Shown: piece by piece, positions 18,609 to 27,286 of the stretch
Layout: each line of letters begins with the position of its first letter
How positions within the stretch are numbered: the stretch's first letter is position 1
Program-made: the position numbers and the translations under genes
Assembly: GCF_018305005.1 (NCBI RefSeq)
Contig: NZ_JAGQEG010000052.1
Coordinates: 1-39,292 of the forward strand
Direction of reading: 5' to 3'
Source: Collimonas silvisoli
Lineage (GTDB): Bacteria; Pseudomonadota; Gammaproteobacteria; Burkholderiales; Burkholderiaceae_D
DNA: 39,292 nt
Notes under the pieces: model-generated
Told to the model about the DNA's origin: nothing
What the model saw: the letters and a program-made list of their open reading frames with translations, nothing else
Databases searched by the model: none

Positions 18609-18644
18609 AAATTATTCCTGCTTTCTTGTTGTTCTCGCGAAAAC

Positions 18645-18700
18645 GGGGATCCATTTTAAGCTCAACATGGATTCCCGCTTGCGCTGGAATGACGAGGGTT
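18645..18700. repeat. Palindromic intergenic repeat (GGATTCC type)
   Basis: GGGGATCCAT (18645-18654) pairs with ATGGATTCCC (18667-18676), 9 of 10 matching, across 12 bases. A second, overlapping imperfect palindrome runs through ATTCCCGCTTGCGCTGGAAT (18671-18690). Strings of the form GGATTCCCGCxTGCGCxGGAATGACG are common dispersed repeats in beta- and gammaproteobacteria, resembling neisserial dRS3 elements. It lies between the efflux operon and the EamA gene and could also act as a transcription stop. Confidence 0.65.
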
Positions 18701-18746
18701 TTCAATAGTCTCGACTAATTCACATTGCATATCCGGGAGAAAAAAA

Positions 18747-19178
18747 ATGAATTTCGGCTCCAGCTGGCAGGTATTTGCGCTTGGCTCTGCTTTTTTCGCC
18801 GGCCTGACGGCGATCTTCGGCAAGTTTGGCGTCACCGGCATGAATTCAAACTTTGCCACCTTCATCCGCACCATCGTCATCCTGTTCGTGATCGCCGGCA
18901 TCGTCACCTTGCGCGACGAATGGCAAAAGCCAACGCTGGTCAACCCTTCCAACTGGCTGTTCCTGGTCTTGTCGGCAATCGCTACCGGGCTGTCCTGGCT
19001 GTGCTACTACCACGCCCTGCAAATCGGGCCGATATCCAAGGTGGCGCCGATCGACAAATTGAGCGTCGCCTTCGCCATCGTGCTAGGCTTGCTGTTTGCC
19101 GGTGAACAGCTGACCTGGCCGGTGGCGATCGGCGGCTCGCTGATTGTGGCCGGTTCGGTGGTGATTATTGCGTTTTAG
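18747..19178 (+). CDS. Half-size EamA/DMT-family membrane transporter
   Basis: A 143-aa protein with one EamA unit: about five hydrophobic helices, starting with VFALGSAFFAGLTAIFGKFG and ending with GGSLIVAGSVVIIAF. Usual DMT exporters have two such units (about 300 aa). Single-unit members of this length exist and work as dimers, so the gene is not obviously truncated. The ATG at 18747 follows GGGAGAAAAAA, a good ribosome binding site. The stop codon TAG (19176-19178) shares its G with the first base of an integron recombination core, so a gene cassette has been inserted exactly at its end without changing the protein. The substrate is unknown. Confidence 0.85.
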   Translation: MNFGSSWQVFALGSAFFAGLTAIFGKFGVTGMNSNFATFIRTIVILFVIAGIVTLRDEWQKPTLVNPSNWLFLVLSAIATGLSWLCYYHALQIGPISKVAPIDKLSVAFAIVLGLLFAGEQLTWPVAIGGSLIVAGSVVIIAF

Positions 19179-19657
19179 TTGGGCCTCGCGCAGGCCCGCA
19201 CACTTCAGGAGAATTCATGTTTGACCACGTCAAATTCGGAGTCAGCGACTATGCAGCGAGCAAGGCGTTCTTCCTCAAGGCACTCGAACCGCTCGGCGTA
19301 GCTGTTGCCTCGGAGGGGCCGCCGACGTATGGTGTCGAGCTTAGCCCAAAGGGTAAGGCTTCATTGTGCCTGTTCCAAACCGAGGAGAGGCCGGCGCATC
19401 TTCACTTGGCGTTCACGGCCGAGAATCGCCAGCAAGTCGAAGCTTTCTATCGCGCGGCTCTGGAGGCGGGTGGCAAAGACAATGGTGAGCCTGGTCTGCG
19501 CCCGCACTACCACGCGAACTACTATGCAGCTTTTGTCATTGGTCCGGACGGGCACAACATCGAAGTGGTTTGCCACGAACCCGAGGCCTAACCCTTCCAT
19601 CGAGGGGACGTCCACAAGCGGGCTTCTCCCGCTTGCGTCCGTCCCTCATGTCAAACG
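19179..19657 (+). mobile_element. Solitary integron gene cassette carrying a VOC-fold gene
   Basis: The 479-bp unit has the structure of an integron cassette. Its left boundary is G|TTGGGC (core 19178-19184, GTTRRRY) and its right boundary is G|TTAGAC (core 19657-19663). It carries one gene with its own AGGAG ribosome binding site 39 bp after the left boundary and ends in an attC site whose first core overlaps the gene's stop codon, a typical cassette feature. Upstream of the left boundary is ordinary coding sequence of the EamA gene, not an attC or a recognisable attI, and no integrase gene lies in the window. The simplest reading is insertion at a secondary GTT site. A short hairpin (GGGCCT/AGGCCC, 19181-19197) lies in the cassette leader. 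Confidence 0.82.
19217..19591 (+). CDS. VOC-superfamily (glyoxalase-like) protein, cassette-borne
   Basis: A 124-aa protein of the vicinal-oxygen-chelate fold, which includes glyoxalase I, extradiol dioxygenases and antibiotic-binding proteins. Seen: the beta-alpha start MFDHVKFGVSDYAASKAFF (His4 a possible metal ligand), the central strand AHLHLAFTAENRQQVEAFYRAAL, and the C-terminal DPxGHxIE-like motif as GPDGHNIEVVCHEP, where Glu would be a metal ligand. AGGAG (19207-19211) stands five bases before ATG 19217, so translation should be efficient. The stop TAA (19589-19591) lies within the attC core. I recall VOC proteins as frequent passengers of integron cassettes, but the reaction cannot be inferred. 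No promoter is evident; read-through from the EamA gene is likely. Confidence 0.9.
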   Translation: MFDHVKFGVSDYAASKAFFLKALEPLGVAVASEGPPTYGVELSPKGKASLCLFQTEERPAHLHLAFTAENRQQVEAFYRAALEAGGKDNGEPGLRPHYHANYYAAFVIGPDGHNIEVVCHEPEA

Positions 19658-19663
19658 TTAGAC
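19586..19663 (+). repeat. attC site (59-base element) of an integron cassette
   Basis: The 78-bp imperfect palindrome begins with GCCTAAC (19586-19592, fits RYYYAAC) and ends with GTTAGAC (19657-19663, fits GTTRRRY); the two cores pair at six of seven positions. Inside, GAGGG(G)ACG (19602-19610) pairs with CGTCCCTC (19639-19646), with one unpaired extra G as expected of the L box. The centre is a perfect AAGCGGG/CCCGCTT stem (19616-19622 with 19628-19634) around CTTCT. Core sequences, extrahelical base and overall size agree with attC architecture. The closed cassette would carry GTTGGGC as its right core. Confidence 0.9.
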
Positions 19664-19740
19664 GTCCGCTCCTGTCCAAAGCAGTCATTCGACCGGAAGG
19701 CGATGACCGACCGCAACTGCCGGCGTGTTTGGTTGGCCTG

Positions 19741-21642
19741 TCAAGCGATCTGCAACAGCGTTGCCGGCATGGTTCCGCGCAGGCTGTTGCACACCATGAT
19801 CTCTTCGGCAGCCAGCAAATCATCCATGCTCAAGCTGCGTTCGCTGGCGTTCCAGGCCGGATCGTTCAAGACCACGCTGCGCATCACTCCCGGCAATAAG
19901 CCTGAGCGCAGCGGTGGCGTGTACCAGCGTCCGTCCAGCTTGATGAAGACGTTGCTGCGCCCTCCTTCAGTCAGTTCGCCCGCACCGTTGAAGAACAGCA
20001 TATCGAAAGCACCCAGCTGCTGTGCCTGTTGCCAGGCTTGATCGTAACGCTGCCGTAAAGTGGTTTTATGTCTTAGGAACAGATCGTCGGACTGCGTCGG
20101 GATTGGCGCGATCAATACGTTGACTGGCGTTGCCAGCGGCCCCAGCTGCGCGCTCTGCAAGCTGCAACTGCCATCCGCAGAGAGAGTCAGACGCAAACGT
20201 TGAGCGCCGCTGGCGGGCAAGCTCGCGCAATGTTCTTGCAAAGCAGTGCGCAAGATCGTCTCGTCATAGGGAAAACCAAAGTAGGCGGCGGAGGCTTGCA
20301 AGCGTTGCAAATGCAAATCCAGATGGCGGCAACCGTCGGCCCTGGTCGCATGCATGGTTTCAAACAAGGAAAAATCGCCGCCCATGCCGGTCAGGAATTT
20401 TGCCTTCAATGCACATTCGGCATATTCCTCCGCCGCCACGCTGTCGTGCACGATGCCGGCGCCAACGCCCATTTCACCGCGACGAATGCTGGCGCCGTGC
20501 AAGCCATCTGTTGCGGCCGGCTGCAGCCATAGGGTCCGGATCGGCACCGATAAACAGAATGCACCAAATTGACGCCCTGCCTGCTCCATATCGAACCAGC
20601 CGATGGCGCCGGTATACAGGCCGCGCGGTTCAGGTTCCAGCTCGGCGATGATTTGCATGGTGCGATGCTTGGGCGCGCCGGTAATCGAACCGCAAGGGTA
20701 CAAGGCCTGGATCACTGCGCTGAGACTGACATCGTCGCGCACCTGGGCCTGCACGGTGGAGGTCATTTGCAGCACGGTGTTGAACTGGGTCACCTCGAAT
20801 AAATGCGGCACGCGCACCGAGCCGGGGACGGCGATGCGCCCCAGGTCGTTGCGCAGCAAATCCACGATCATCAGGTTTTCCGCCAGATTCTTGGGATCTG
20901 CGGCGAGCGCCTTGGCGGCCTGCCTGTCCTGTTCCGCATCGCCGCTGGCGGCGGCGGTTCCCTTCATCGGCCGCGCCGTCAGCACACCGTCCGCATGGCG
21001 CACGAACAGTTCCGGCGAGAGCGACAATACCGTGGCGCCATCGGCTAACTGGATCAAACTGCCGTAGGGCACCGGCTGGCGCAGCCGCAACTGCCGGTAC
21101 AGCGCCACCGGGCTGCCGTAAACGTCGAAACGCAGCCGGTAGGTGTAATTCACCTGATAGGTGTCGCCGGCTTCGATGTAGGCGTGGATCTTGGCGATGG
21201 CGGCGGCAAATTCTGCGGCGCTGACATTCGGCCGCAGATTGGCGATGCCGGCGCCTGCTTCAGCCGCGCCTGTTTCTGCAGCCTGACGCTGCGCCAGCCA
21301 TGCATCCACTTCGGTATCACTCAAATGCCGGCAATCCGTGAACAGCAGGATTTGCGCCAAGGCTTGCACCGGCGCTGCCGGCGGCGGCTGCAACAAGACA
21401 TGTTGCAGGCCGATCCCGAGCTCGTAAGTAAACAAGGTCACCGCATGCAGGCCATCACGCAAGGCTTGCTGCATCTGCTCAATCAACTGCGGCAGCTGCT
21501 CTGCCTCAAAACACTGCAAGCTGCGCATATGGCCGGTGTATAGACGTGACGACGGACTGGATGCTTGCGACTGTGCAGAAGCTGCACTGCGGTCATCCAG
21601 CAATGCAAAACACTCGGTCGGCGATGGAGACGTGTGGATCAT
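19741..21642 (-). CDS. pabB: Aminodeoxychorismate synthase component I fused to aminodeoxychorismate lyase (PabB-PabC)
   Basis: A 633-aa fusion for p-aminobenzoate in folate synthesis. Residues to about 390 are a PabB/TrpE-type chorismate-binding domain: AGDTYQVNYTYRLRFDV, RPMKGTAA, LAENLMIVDLLRNDLGRI, FNTVLQMTSTV and CGSITGAPKHRTMQII, followed by GLYTGAIGW and RRGEMGVGAGIV. From about residue 425 (LFETM) a class-IV PLP-dependent domain follows, with probable Schiff-base Lys in LRHKTTLRQRYD and the ELTEGGRSNVF motif, giving lyase activity (PabC). A glutamine amidotransferase partner (PabA/TrpG) is not in the window and must be elsewhere. The ATG at 21642 has only a weak AAAGA upstream. Such fusions are usual in Burkholderiales. 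Confidence 0.95.
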   Translation of the reverse strand: MIHTSPSPTECFALLDDRSAASAQSQASSPSSRLYTGHMRSLQCFEAEQLPQLIEQMQQALRDGLHAVTLFTYELGIGLQHVLLQPPPAAPVQALAQILLFTDCRHLSDTEVDAWLAQRQAAETGAAEAGAGIANLRPNVSAAEFAAAIAKIHAYIEAGDTYQVNYTYRLRFDVYGSPVALYRQLRLRQPVPYGSLIQLADGATVLSLSPELFVRHADGVLTARPMKGTAAASGDAEQDRQAAKALAADPKNLAENLMIVDLLRNDLGRIAVPGSVRVPHLFEVTQFNTVLQMTSTVQAQVRDDVSLSAVIQALYPCGSITGAPKHRTMQIIAELEPEPRGLYTGAIGWFDMEQAGRQFGAFCLSVPIRTLWLQPAATDGLHGASIRRGEMGVGAGIVHDSVAAEEYAECALKAKFLTGMGGDFSLFETMHATRADGCRHLDLHLQRLQASAAYFGFPYDETILRTALQEHCASLPASGAQRLRLTLSADGSCSLQSAQLGPLATPVNVLIAPIPTQSDDLFLRHKTTLRQRYDQAWQQAQQLGAFDMLFFNGAGELTEGGRSNVFIKLDGRWYTPPLRSGLLPGVMRSVVLNDPAWNASERSLSMDDLLAAEEIMVCNSLRGTMPATLLQIA

Positions 21643-21811
21643 TATCTTTGTAAAAAACGGCAGGCGGCCAATGGAACAGCCTGCATGCTACCTGATCGGT
21701 AAGCGATTGGCTAAAACGTTATAATTATGCACTTTTGGCAGGTGAGCAGATCTTTTTGCCGGTCCCGCCAGCCGCCGCAGCCGCTTCACCGGCACTCACT
21801 ACCTATCCCTG

Positions 21812-23203
21812 ATGGCCATATCCCGCGTCTTCCTCACGCCACTGATTGTGGCTTGCGCCTTGTTCATGGAAAACATGGACTCCACCGTAATCGCCACCTC
21901 TCTACCGATGATGGCGCATGACATGGGGGAAAGCCCGATCGCGCTGAAGCTGGCGATGACTTCCTATCTGGTCAGCCTGGCGGTATTTATTCCCATCAGC
22001 GGCTGGATGGCCGACCGCTTTGGTGCGCGCACGGTGTTCCGCAGCGCAATCGGGGTGTTCATGCTCGGTTCGATTCTGTGCGGCATATCGAACACGCTGG
22101 CGGAATTTGTCGCGGCCCGCTTCCTGCAAGGGGTGGGCGGCGCCATGATGGTGCCGGTCGGGCGGCTGGTGATCTTGCGCACCACTTCCAAGGCGGAACT
22201 GGTGCGCGCGCTCAGTTACCTGACTATCCCGGCTTTGCTGGGGCCGGTGATCGGGCCGCCGCTGGGCGGTTTCATCACCACCTATTTCCATTGGCGCTGG
22301 ATCTTCTTCATTAATGTCCCGATCAGCATTCTCGGGATTTACCTGGCCACGCGCTACATCGAGAACCTGCGCAGCGACGATATCGTGCCGCTCGACTGGA
22401 TTGGTTTCCTGTTGTCGGCATTCGGCTGTTCGACATTGATGTTTGGCCTGGCTAGCGCCGGCCGTCATCTGGTGGCCGGCGATGTCTCGCTGATCTGCGT
22501 GATTGCCGGCACTGTCAGTTTGCTGGCGTATGTATGGCACGCATTGCGTACACCGCATCCGCTGATCAATTTGCGGCTGCTGCAAATTCCTACGCTGCGC
22601 ATGAACGTGTTCGGCGGGTCGCTGTTCCGGATCGGCATCGGCGCCTTGCCGTTCTTGCTGCCGCTGTTGTTCCAACTGGGTTTCGGCTTGACGCCGTTCC
22701 AGTCCGGCCTGTTGACCTGCGCTTCGGCAGCCGGCGCCATTTTTGTCAAGACCGTGACGACGACTGTGCTGAAGAAATTCGGCTTCAGGAGCGTGCTGGT
22801 CTATAACACGCTGCTGGGCGCGCTGTCGATGGCGGCGTTCGGCGTCTTGCAAGCGGATTCGTCGCATATCTTCATCATCCTCATGCTGCTGCTGGGCGGC
22901 TGCGTGCGTTCGATGCAATTTACCAGCCTGAACGCGATTGCCTACGCCGAGATCGACCAGCGCCAGATGAGCCAGGCCACCAGTATCACCAGCGTCGCCC
23001 AGCAACTGGCGATCGGCCTGGGCGTGACCGTCGGCGGTTTTGCGTTGCAGGTATCGAATCAGGTACAGGGCCATGCGACGCTAGTCAGCGCCGATTTCTG
23101 GCCGGCCTTTGTGCTGATCGCCCTGATTGCGCTGGCTTCGCTGCCGTTTGCCTTGCAACTGCAGCCGGACGCCGGCGCTGAATTATCCGGCCGCCGCGCT
23201 TGA
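21812..23203 (+). CDS. MFS exporter, DHA2 (EmrB/QacA-like) family
   Basis: Inner-membrane proton-linked drug exporter candidate of 463 aa. Visible motifs: D near residue 18 in MENMDSTVIATSLPMMA (helix 1, as in EmrB-type pumps), motif A GWMADRFGART after helix 2, and the exporter motif C region PALLGPVIGPPLGG in helix 5, then WRWIFFINVPI. The size is at the short end for 14-helix members. No adaptor gene (EmrA-like) is adjacent, so it may act alone. The start follows a pyrimidine-rich stretch without a Shine-Dalgarno sequence; the encoded N-terminus (MAISRVFLTPLIVACALFM) is sensible for the family. It is divergent from pabB; a TATAAT hexamer at 21720-21725 in the shared gap is a possible -10 element. 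Confidence 0.92.
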   Translation: MAISRVFLTPLIVACALFMENMDSTVIATSLPMMAHDMGESPIALKLAMTSYLVSLAVFIPISGWMADRFGARTVFRSAIGVFMLGSILCGISNTLAEFVAARFLQGVGGAMMVPVGRLVILRTTSKAELVRALSYLTIPALLGPVIGPPLGGFITTYFHWRWIFFINVPISILGIYLATRYIENLRSDDIVPLDWIGFLLSAFGCSTLMFGLASAGRHLVAGDVSLICVIAGTVSLLAYVWHALRTPHPLINLRLLQIPTLRMNVFGGSLFRIGIGALPFLLPLLFQLGFGLTPFQSGLLTCASAAGAIFVKTVTTTVLKKFGFRSVLVYNTLLGALSMAAFGVLQADSSHIFIILMLLLGGCVRSMQFTSLNAIAYAEIDQRQMSQATSITSVAQQLAIGLGVTVGGFALQVSNQVQGHATLVSADFWPAFVLIALIALASLPFALQLQPDAGAELSGRRA

Positions 23204-23228
23204 TGACTCGCTGCCCCGCGCCTGGGAA

Positions 23229-26200
23229 TTAATCGAAGCGCAGGTTGTACAAAACCTCGAAGCCATTGATGGTGCCGCCGCGCATGACCATCGACCAGCG
23301 CCGTGAAAAATTCCAGGTCACTTTCAAGATACTGGCGGCAGTGGTCAAACCCTGCTCGTAACCCAGGTTGATTTTTTCGGTGATGGCTTTGCCCAGGCTC
23401 ACCACTTGCTCGTTCTGGATGCCGGAATCGCTGGAGCCGATCGAGAACTCATCGAAACCGATGCCCTGGGCAATCTTCTTGCCGCCATAATTTCCCAGCA
23501 GCGCCAGCGCCTGCCCGGCGGCTTGGCGCTGGCCGAGCGCGGCGCTGTCGCTGCCATGGCCGAACATCAGCCAGGAAAGTTTTTCCTCATCCGATACGTT
23601 CGGCTCGGACACCAGTTTGACCCGCAGGTTGGTGGGTGTGCCGGTAATCTCGGCGCCCGCCTCGACCTCCTGATTGCGTTTCATGGCAAGGATATTGATA
23701 TTCGGATTATCGATCGGTCCCTGGAAATTGATCAGGCCGCGTTCGATCGCCAGCTTACGGCCAAATACTTCGTAGCTGCCGCTTGCGACCCGAATGGTGC
23801 CGGTGGCGCGCAAGGGCTGGTAGGGTTCGCTGCGGACCTGCATGGCGCCGCGCAGCAGGATATCGGCGCCGCTGCCGCGGAAGCGGAAATCGTTGCCGAA
23901 GCCGACTTCCACATTGATCACCGGCGTCGCGCCGCCAGCCGGCTTCTGCGCCGCTTTAGCCAGCTTCTCCTGTTCAGTCAACGGCGTGGCGCGCGCCTTC
24001 ACGTCCTTGCGGACGATCACCACATCGTCTCCCAGCACCGGCGCACTGCTCTTCGGCAAATCGAACAGCGCCTTGTCGACGGTGAATTTGCCGTCGACAT
24101 GCAGCTGTTCCTTGACATTGGCGATCCTCGCCTGGCCGGACAACATCAGCTGGCGGTCCGGGCTGGCAAACAATTGCAGACGATCGGCAACCACGCTGGC
24201 GCTCAGATCAGGATTGTCGTGGCCCAGTTGCAGCCGGCCGGTGGCGCGGATGTTGCCGTCGCCGCCGTGGAATTCCAGTTGCTGCAAATCGACCACGTTG
24301 TTGGCCAGGTTCAGGCGCGCCGTGCCGTCTTTCAGTTTGATTCCCTGGTCGAACAGTGTGACGGCAAGCTGGTCGCCGGTGACTTTACCTGACAACATCG
24401 GCTTGCCCAGCTGGCCCGTCAGATTCAAGTCCATCGCTATGCTGCCGTCCAGCGCAACCTGCGGTCCGATCAGGGCGCCGATGGATTTCAAATGCGGCAC
24501 CTGTAATTTAGCCTGGCCGGATAGCGCCGAACTGTCGCTGACAGTCCAATTGTTGCCGCTATGCTGCAAAGCCAGTTGCAATTGCGCGCTCAGGGCGCCG
24601 ATCCGGGCAGCCGCCAGCTGGCTATCCAGCTTGATCTGGCCGGACTGCAGATCGGCCCGCAATTTCAGCTCGGACAAACCCAGGCTGACATCGCCACGCC
24701 CCGGATTGACGCGCAGATCGCCGCTGCGGCGGGTGATCTGCAGATAGCCGCCGAGGTTCTCCGCCAGCGCAAAATCCCAGCTGCTATCCAGCACCAGATC
24801 CGTCTTCAAGGGCAGTTCCGGAGCGCCGAATTCATGTGCCAGGCCAAGCACCGTCGCCACATTGAGCGCATTGATGGCGCCGGCGGAACGGATTTTTCCA
24901 TTGTCATAGCTGAAATTCTTCAAGTCGATCTGCGCATCCGCCACGCTCAGGCGGGTTGCACCCAGCACCAGCCGGCCGGCGTTGGCGCTGATACTCAATG
25001 GCGCCCCCAGGCTGATGCGCGGCGTGCCCTGGTTCTGCAACTCGCTGATCTGGCCCTGCCAGCCGTAGCCGGCTTTGCTCTCGCTCAGCTGGCCTTGCGC
25101 CGCCATGGTCAGATGCACGGGCTTGCCGTGCAGCGTACCGCTGCTATCCAGTTTCAAGATATGTGCGCCATAGCTGCCTGCCAGATTCAGACTCAATTTA
25201 TCGAGCGCCATGTCGGCGCTATGCAAACCACGGCCCTCAACGCTGACCGCCAGCCGGTTACTGCTTGAATTAAGCTTGGCGTTCAAGTCTGCCTGGACGT
25301 CGGCCTGCCCTGACAGGCTATCCACCCGATGTTCGCCGTAGGCCAGTTTTTCGGCGCGATACGCGGCCTGTACATTCGGTTTTTGCAATGTGCCGCTGAG
25401 CTGCCCGTCCAGATGCACCGCGCCGGCGATGCCGAAACCCAGGCCTTGCAACTGCGGCGCATCGATCTTCAGATTAAGCCGATCGCCGGCAGCGCCAAAA
25501 CTGCCCTTGGCTTGCACCTGGTTACCGGCTATCGACAAGGCGACATCGCTGGGCAACAAGCGTGTGCCGGCCAGATTGAGCACGCAATTGCCGGTCATCG
25601 GCAATTGATCGTAGCGGCTGTCGCGGATGGCGAACTTGAGCTTCAATTTCAGCTCCGGCGTCAGGTTGCCGCTGGCGTCTGCATCCATATTGATATTTGC
25701 CGTCACCGCTTGGGCTTTGGGAGCGCCGGCAGCTTTAGCGCCTTTGGCCGCGCTTTTAACTGGAGCAGCGCTGTTGATCCACAGGAAAGGATTGAAATCG
25801 CGCAAGCTGCCCTTCACTGCATAAGCCATGCCGGCCTCGCGGCCCAGGCTGCCGCTGAGATCGAGACGCGCCGCTCCGGCTGCCAGTTGCGCCGTTTTCA
25901 CCGTGATCTGCTTGGCATCGATCACTGCGTCCAGTTGTGCTTTATAGGCGGCGTCGGCCAGGTTCAGGCTGATTTGCTGGTTGTCCGGTGTCAGCTTGAT
26001 GCTGACCGGCCCGCGCAGTTGCGTCGGTTTTAACTTGCCATGTAAGGCTTGCAGATCCAGGCCTGCGACGTCGAAGTTGAATCCACCGTTATCTTTGTTT
26101 TTGCCGTCGCTGTGATACTCGCCCTGGCCGCTGATGCTGGCGTTTTTCAATAGCCTTAGCTGCAGCCCGGACAGTTGCTGGAGCTGGGTGTCCAGCCGCA

Positions 26201-27251
26201 GCTCGGCGCTGGCGCTGAGCAGCGGCAGACGATCCTGATCCAGGGCGCCGGCCATCGCATTGGCGATCCGAATCGGACCGCTCACTGTCAGCGTCGACAA
26301 CTCTACGACAGCTGGTGCGCTGCCTGCCGCAGCCGCGGCAACAGCGGGCGGCAAGGGCTTCAGCGCCACCTGCAGACTCAGATCGGCCTGCGGCGCGCCG
26401 CTGCTGAACAGTTTCGGATTGATGTGCGCGGCGTTCAATTCAAGCTGCTGAAACGGAATGGGCGCAAACGGCGTCGCTGCAATCTTGGCTGTGCCGCTCA
26501 ATTTATCGCCACGCGCGTGCAAGTCGATATTCAGCAGCGCCAGGTTGCCGGATAAAGCCGCGTCCAGCTGATATTTTTCTTTTTGGTACTCCCCGCTCAG
26601 CCCTGCCCCGCCGCTCAATGCAAACGGCTGCACGCCGTTCAGGCTGAGCTTGGCGCTGGCTCTGCCATATGGCGTGTCCAGCCGTTCCAGGACCAGATGA
26701 TGCTGTACCCGGTCCGACTCGCCGTGCAGTTGCAGATGACTCAATTCGGTCGTGCTCAGCCCCTGGCGCAGGGTCAGCTTGTTCAGTGAAATATCGTTGA
26801 GCGCCAGTTGCAGCGGCAGCGCCAGACTGCTCGGCATCGCAACCGGCTCCGGCGGCGTCGGCTCCAGCCGGGCGTCAACATTGCCTACATGCAGATAAGC
26901 CACATCCAGCTTAAGCGGCGACAGGCTGAGCCGCCATTTGGCGTCGACCCGGTCAATCGCGTATTGCTGGGTAGTGTCGCGATAAACCAGGTTGCGCAGC
27001 TGCAAACCGTCAGCCAAAGTGCCGCCGACCAGTTGTCCGGATAAATTGCCATGCATCGCCCATGTGCTCAATCGCCACAAGGCGCGCGCACCGGATTCTG
27101 AACGCGCGCCGACAAATACCGTGGCGGCCACTACGGCCAGCAGTAACAGGAATGCCGCCAGCGATCGCCACAGCCAGCGCAGGCGGCCGCCGCCACCGCT
27201 TGGATTCGGCGGCGGGCTTGCTGATTCTGGCGCTGTGGCTGCTTCGTTCAT
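23229..27251 (-). CDS. tamB: Translocation and assembly module protein TamB (DUF490/AsmA-like)
   Basis: Very long envelope-bridging protein, 1340 aa (E. coli TamB 1259). A Pro/Gly-rich cytosolic start and one N-terminal anchor (RLRWLWRSLAAFLLLLAVVAATVFVGA, about 23-49) hold it in the inner membrane. The long repetitive beta-rich body is rich in Leu, Gln, Gly and Ser and forms a hydrophobic groove thought to carry lipids or outer-membrane proteins across the periplasm. The conserved C-terminal DUF490 region is plain: LRATGTIRVASGSYEVFG, LAIERGLINFQGPIDNPNI, LMFGHGSD and the final GFEVLYNLRFD. It is encoded 35 bp after tamA, as expected of the tamAB unit, with no strong ribosome binding site. 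It ends 25 bp from the convergent MFS gene. Confidence 0.95.
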   Translation of the reverse strand: MNEAATAPESASPPPNPSGGGGRLRWLWRSLAAFLLLLAVVAATVFVGARSESGARALWRLSTWAMHGNLSGQLVGGTLADGLQLRNLVYRDTTQQYAIDRVDAKWRLSLSPLKLDVAYLHVGNVDARLEPTPPEPVAMPSSLALPLQLALNDISLNKLTLRQGLSTTELSHLQLHGESDRVQHHLVLERLDTPYGRASAKLSLNGVQPFALSGGAGLSGEYQKEKYQLDAALSGNLALLNIDLHARGDKLSGTAKIAATPFAPIPFQQLELNAAHINPKLFSSGAPQADLSLQVALKPLPPAVAAAAAGSAPAVVELSTLTVSGPIRIANAMAGALDQDRLPLLSASAELRLDTQLQQLSGLQLRLLKNASISGQGEYHSDGKNKDNGGFNFDVAGLDLQALHGKLKPTQLRGPVSIKLTPDNQQISLNLADAAYKAQLDAVIDAKQITVKTAQLAAGAARLDLSGSLGREAGMAYAVKGSLRDFNPFLWINSAAPVKSAAKGAKAAGAPKAQAVTANINMDADASGNLTPELKLKLKFAIRDSRYDQLPMTGNCVLNLAGTRLLPSDVALSIAGNQVQAKGSFGAAGDRLNLKIDAPQLQGLGFGIAGAVHLDGQLSGTLQKPNVQAAYRAEKLAYGEHRVDSLSGQADVQADLNAKLNSSSNRLAVSVEGRGLHSADMALDKLSLNLAGSYGAHILKLDSSGTLHGKPVHLTMAAQGQLSESKAGYGWQGQISELQNQGTPRISLGAPLSISANAGRLVLGATRLSVADAQIDLKNFSYDNGKIRSAGAINALNVATVLGLAHEFGAPELPLKTDLVLDSSWDFALAENLGGYLQITRRSGDLRVNPGRGDVSLGLSELKLRADLQSGQIKLDSQLAAARIGALSAQLQLALQHSGNNWTVSDSSALSGQAKLQVPHLKSIGALIGPQVALDGSIAMDLNLTGQLGKPMLSGKVTGDQLAVTLFDQGIKLKDGTARLNLANNVVDLQQLEFHGGDGNIRATGRLQLGHDNPDLSASVVADRLQLFASPDRQLMLSGQARIANVKEQLHVDGKFTVDKALFDLPKSSAPVLGDDVVIVRKDVKARATPLTEQEKLAKAAQKPAGGATPVINVEVGFGNDFRFRGSGADILLRGAMQVRSEPYQPLRATGTIRVASGSYEVFGRKLAIERGLINFQGPIDNPNINILAMKRNQEVEAGAEITGTPTNLRVKLVSEPNVSDEEKLSWLMFGHGSDSAALGQRQAAGQALALLGNYGGKKIAQGIGFDEFSIGSSDSGIQNEQVVSLGKAITEKINLGYEQGLTTAASILKVTWNFSRRWSMVMRGGTINGFEVLYNLRFD

Positions 27252-27286
27252 TCGTGCAATCGTTCAATCTTGAGAAATGGAAAAAA

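Noticed and set aside
18747-19178. EamA gene as a truncated pseudogene caused by the cassette insertion
   Set aside because: The protein ends with a complete final helix and its own TAG, single-unit members of this size exist, and insertion falls after the last codon.
19178-19184. GTTGGGC as the end of an attI or of an upstream attC site
   Set aside because: The preceding bases are coding sequence of the EamA gene and form no partner core or L box; no integrase gene is present.
21902-23074. Minus-strand open frame of 390 codons
   Set aside because: It is a shadow of the MFS exporter gene; the translation is Arg/Gln/His-rich with no domain.
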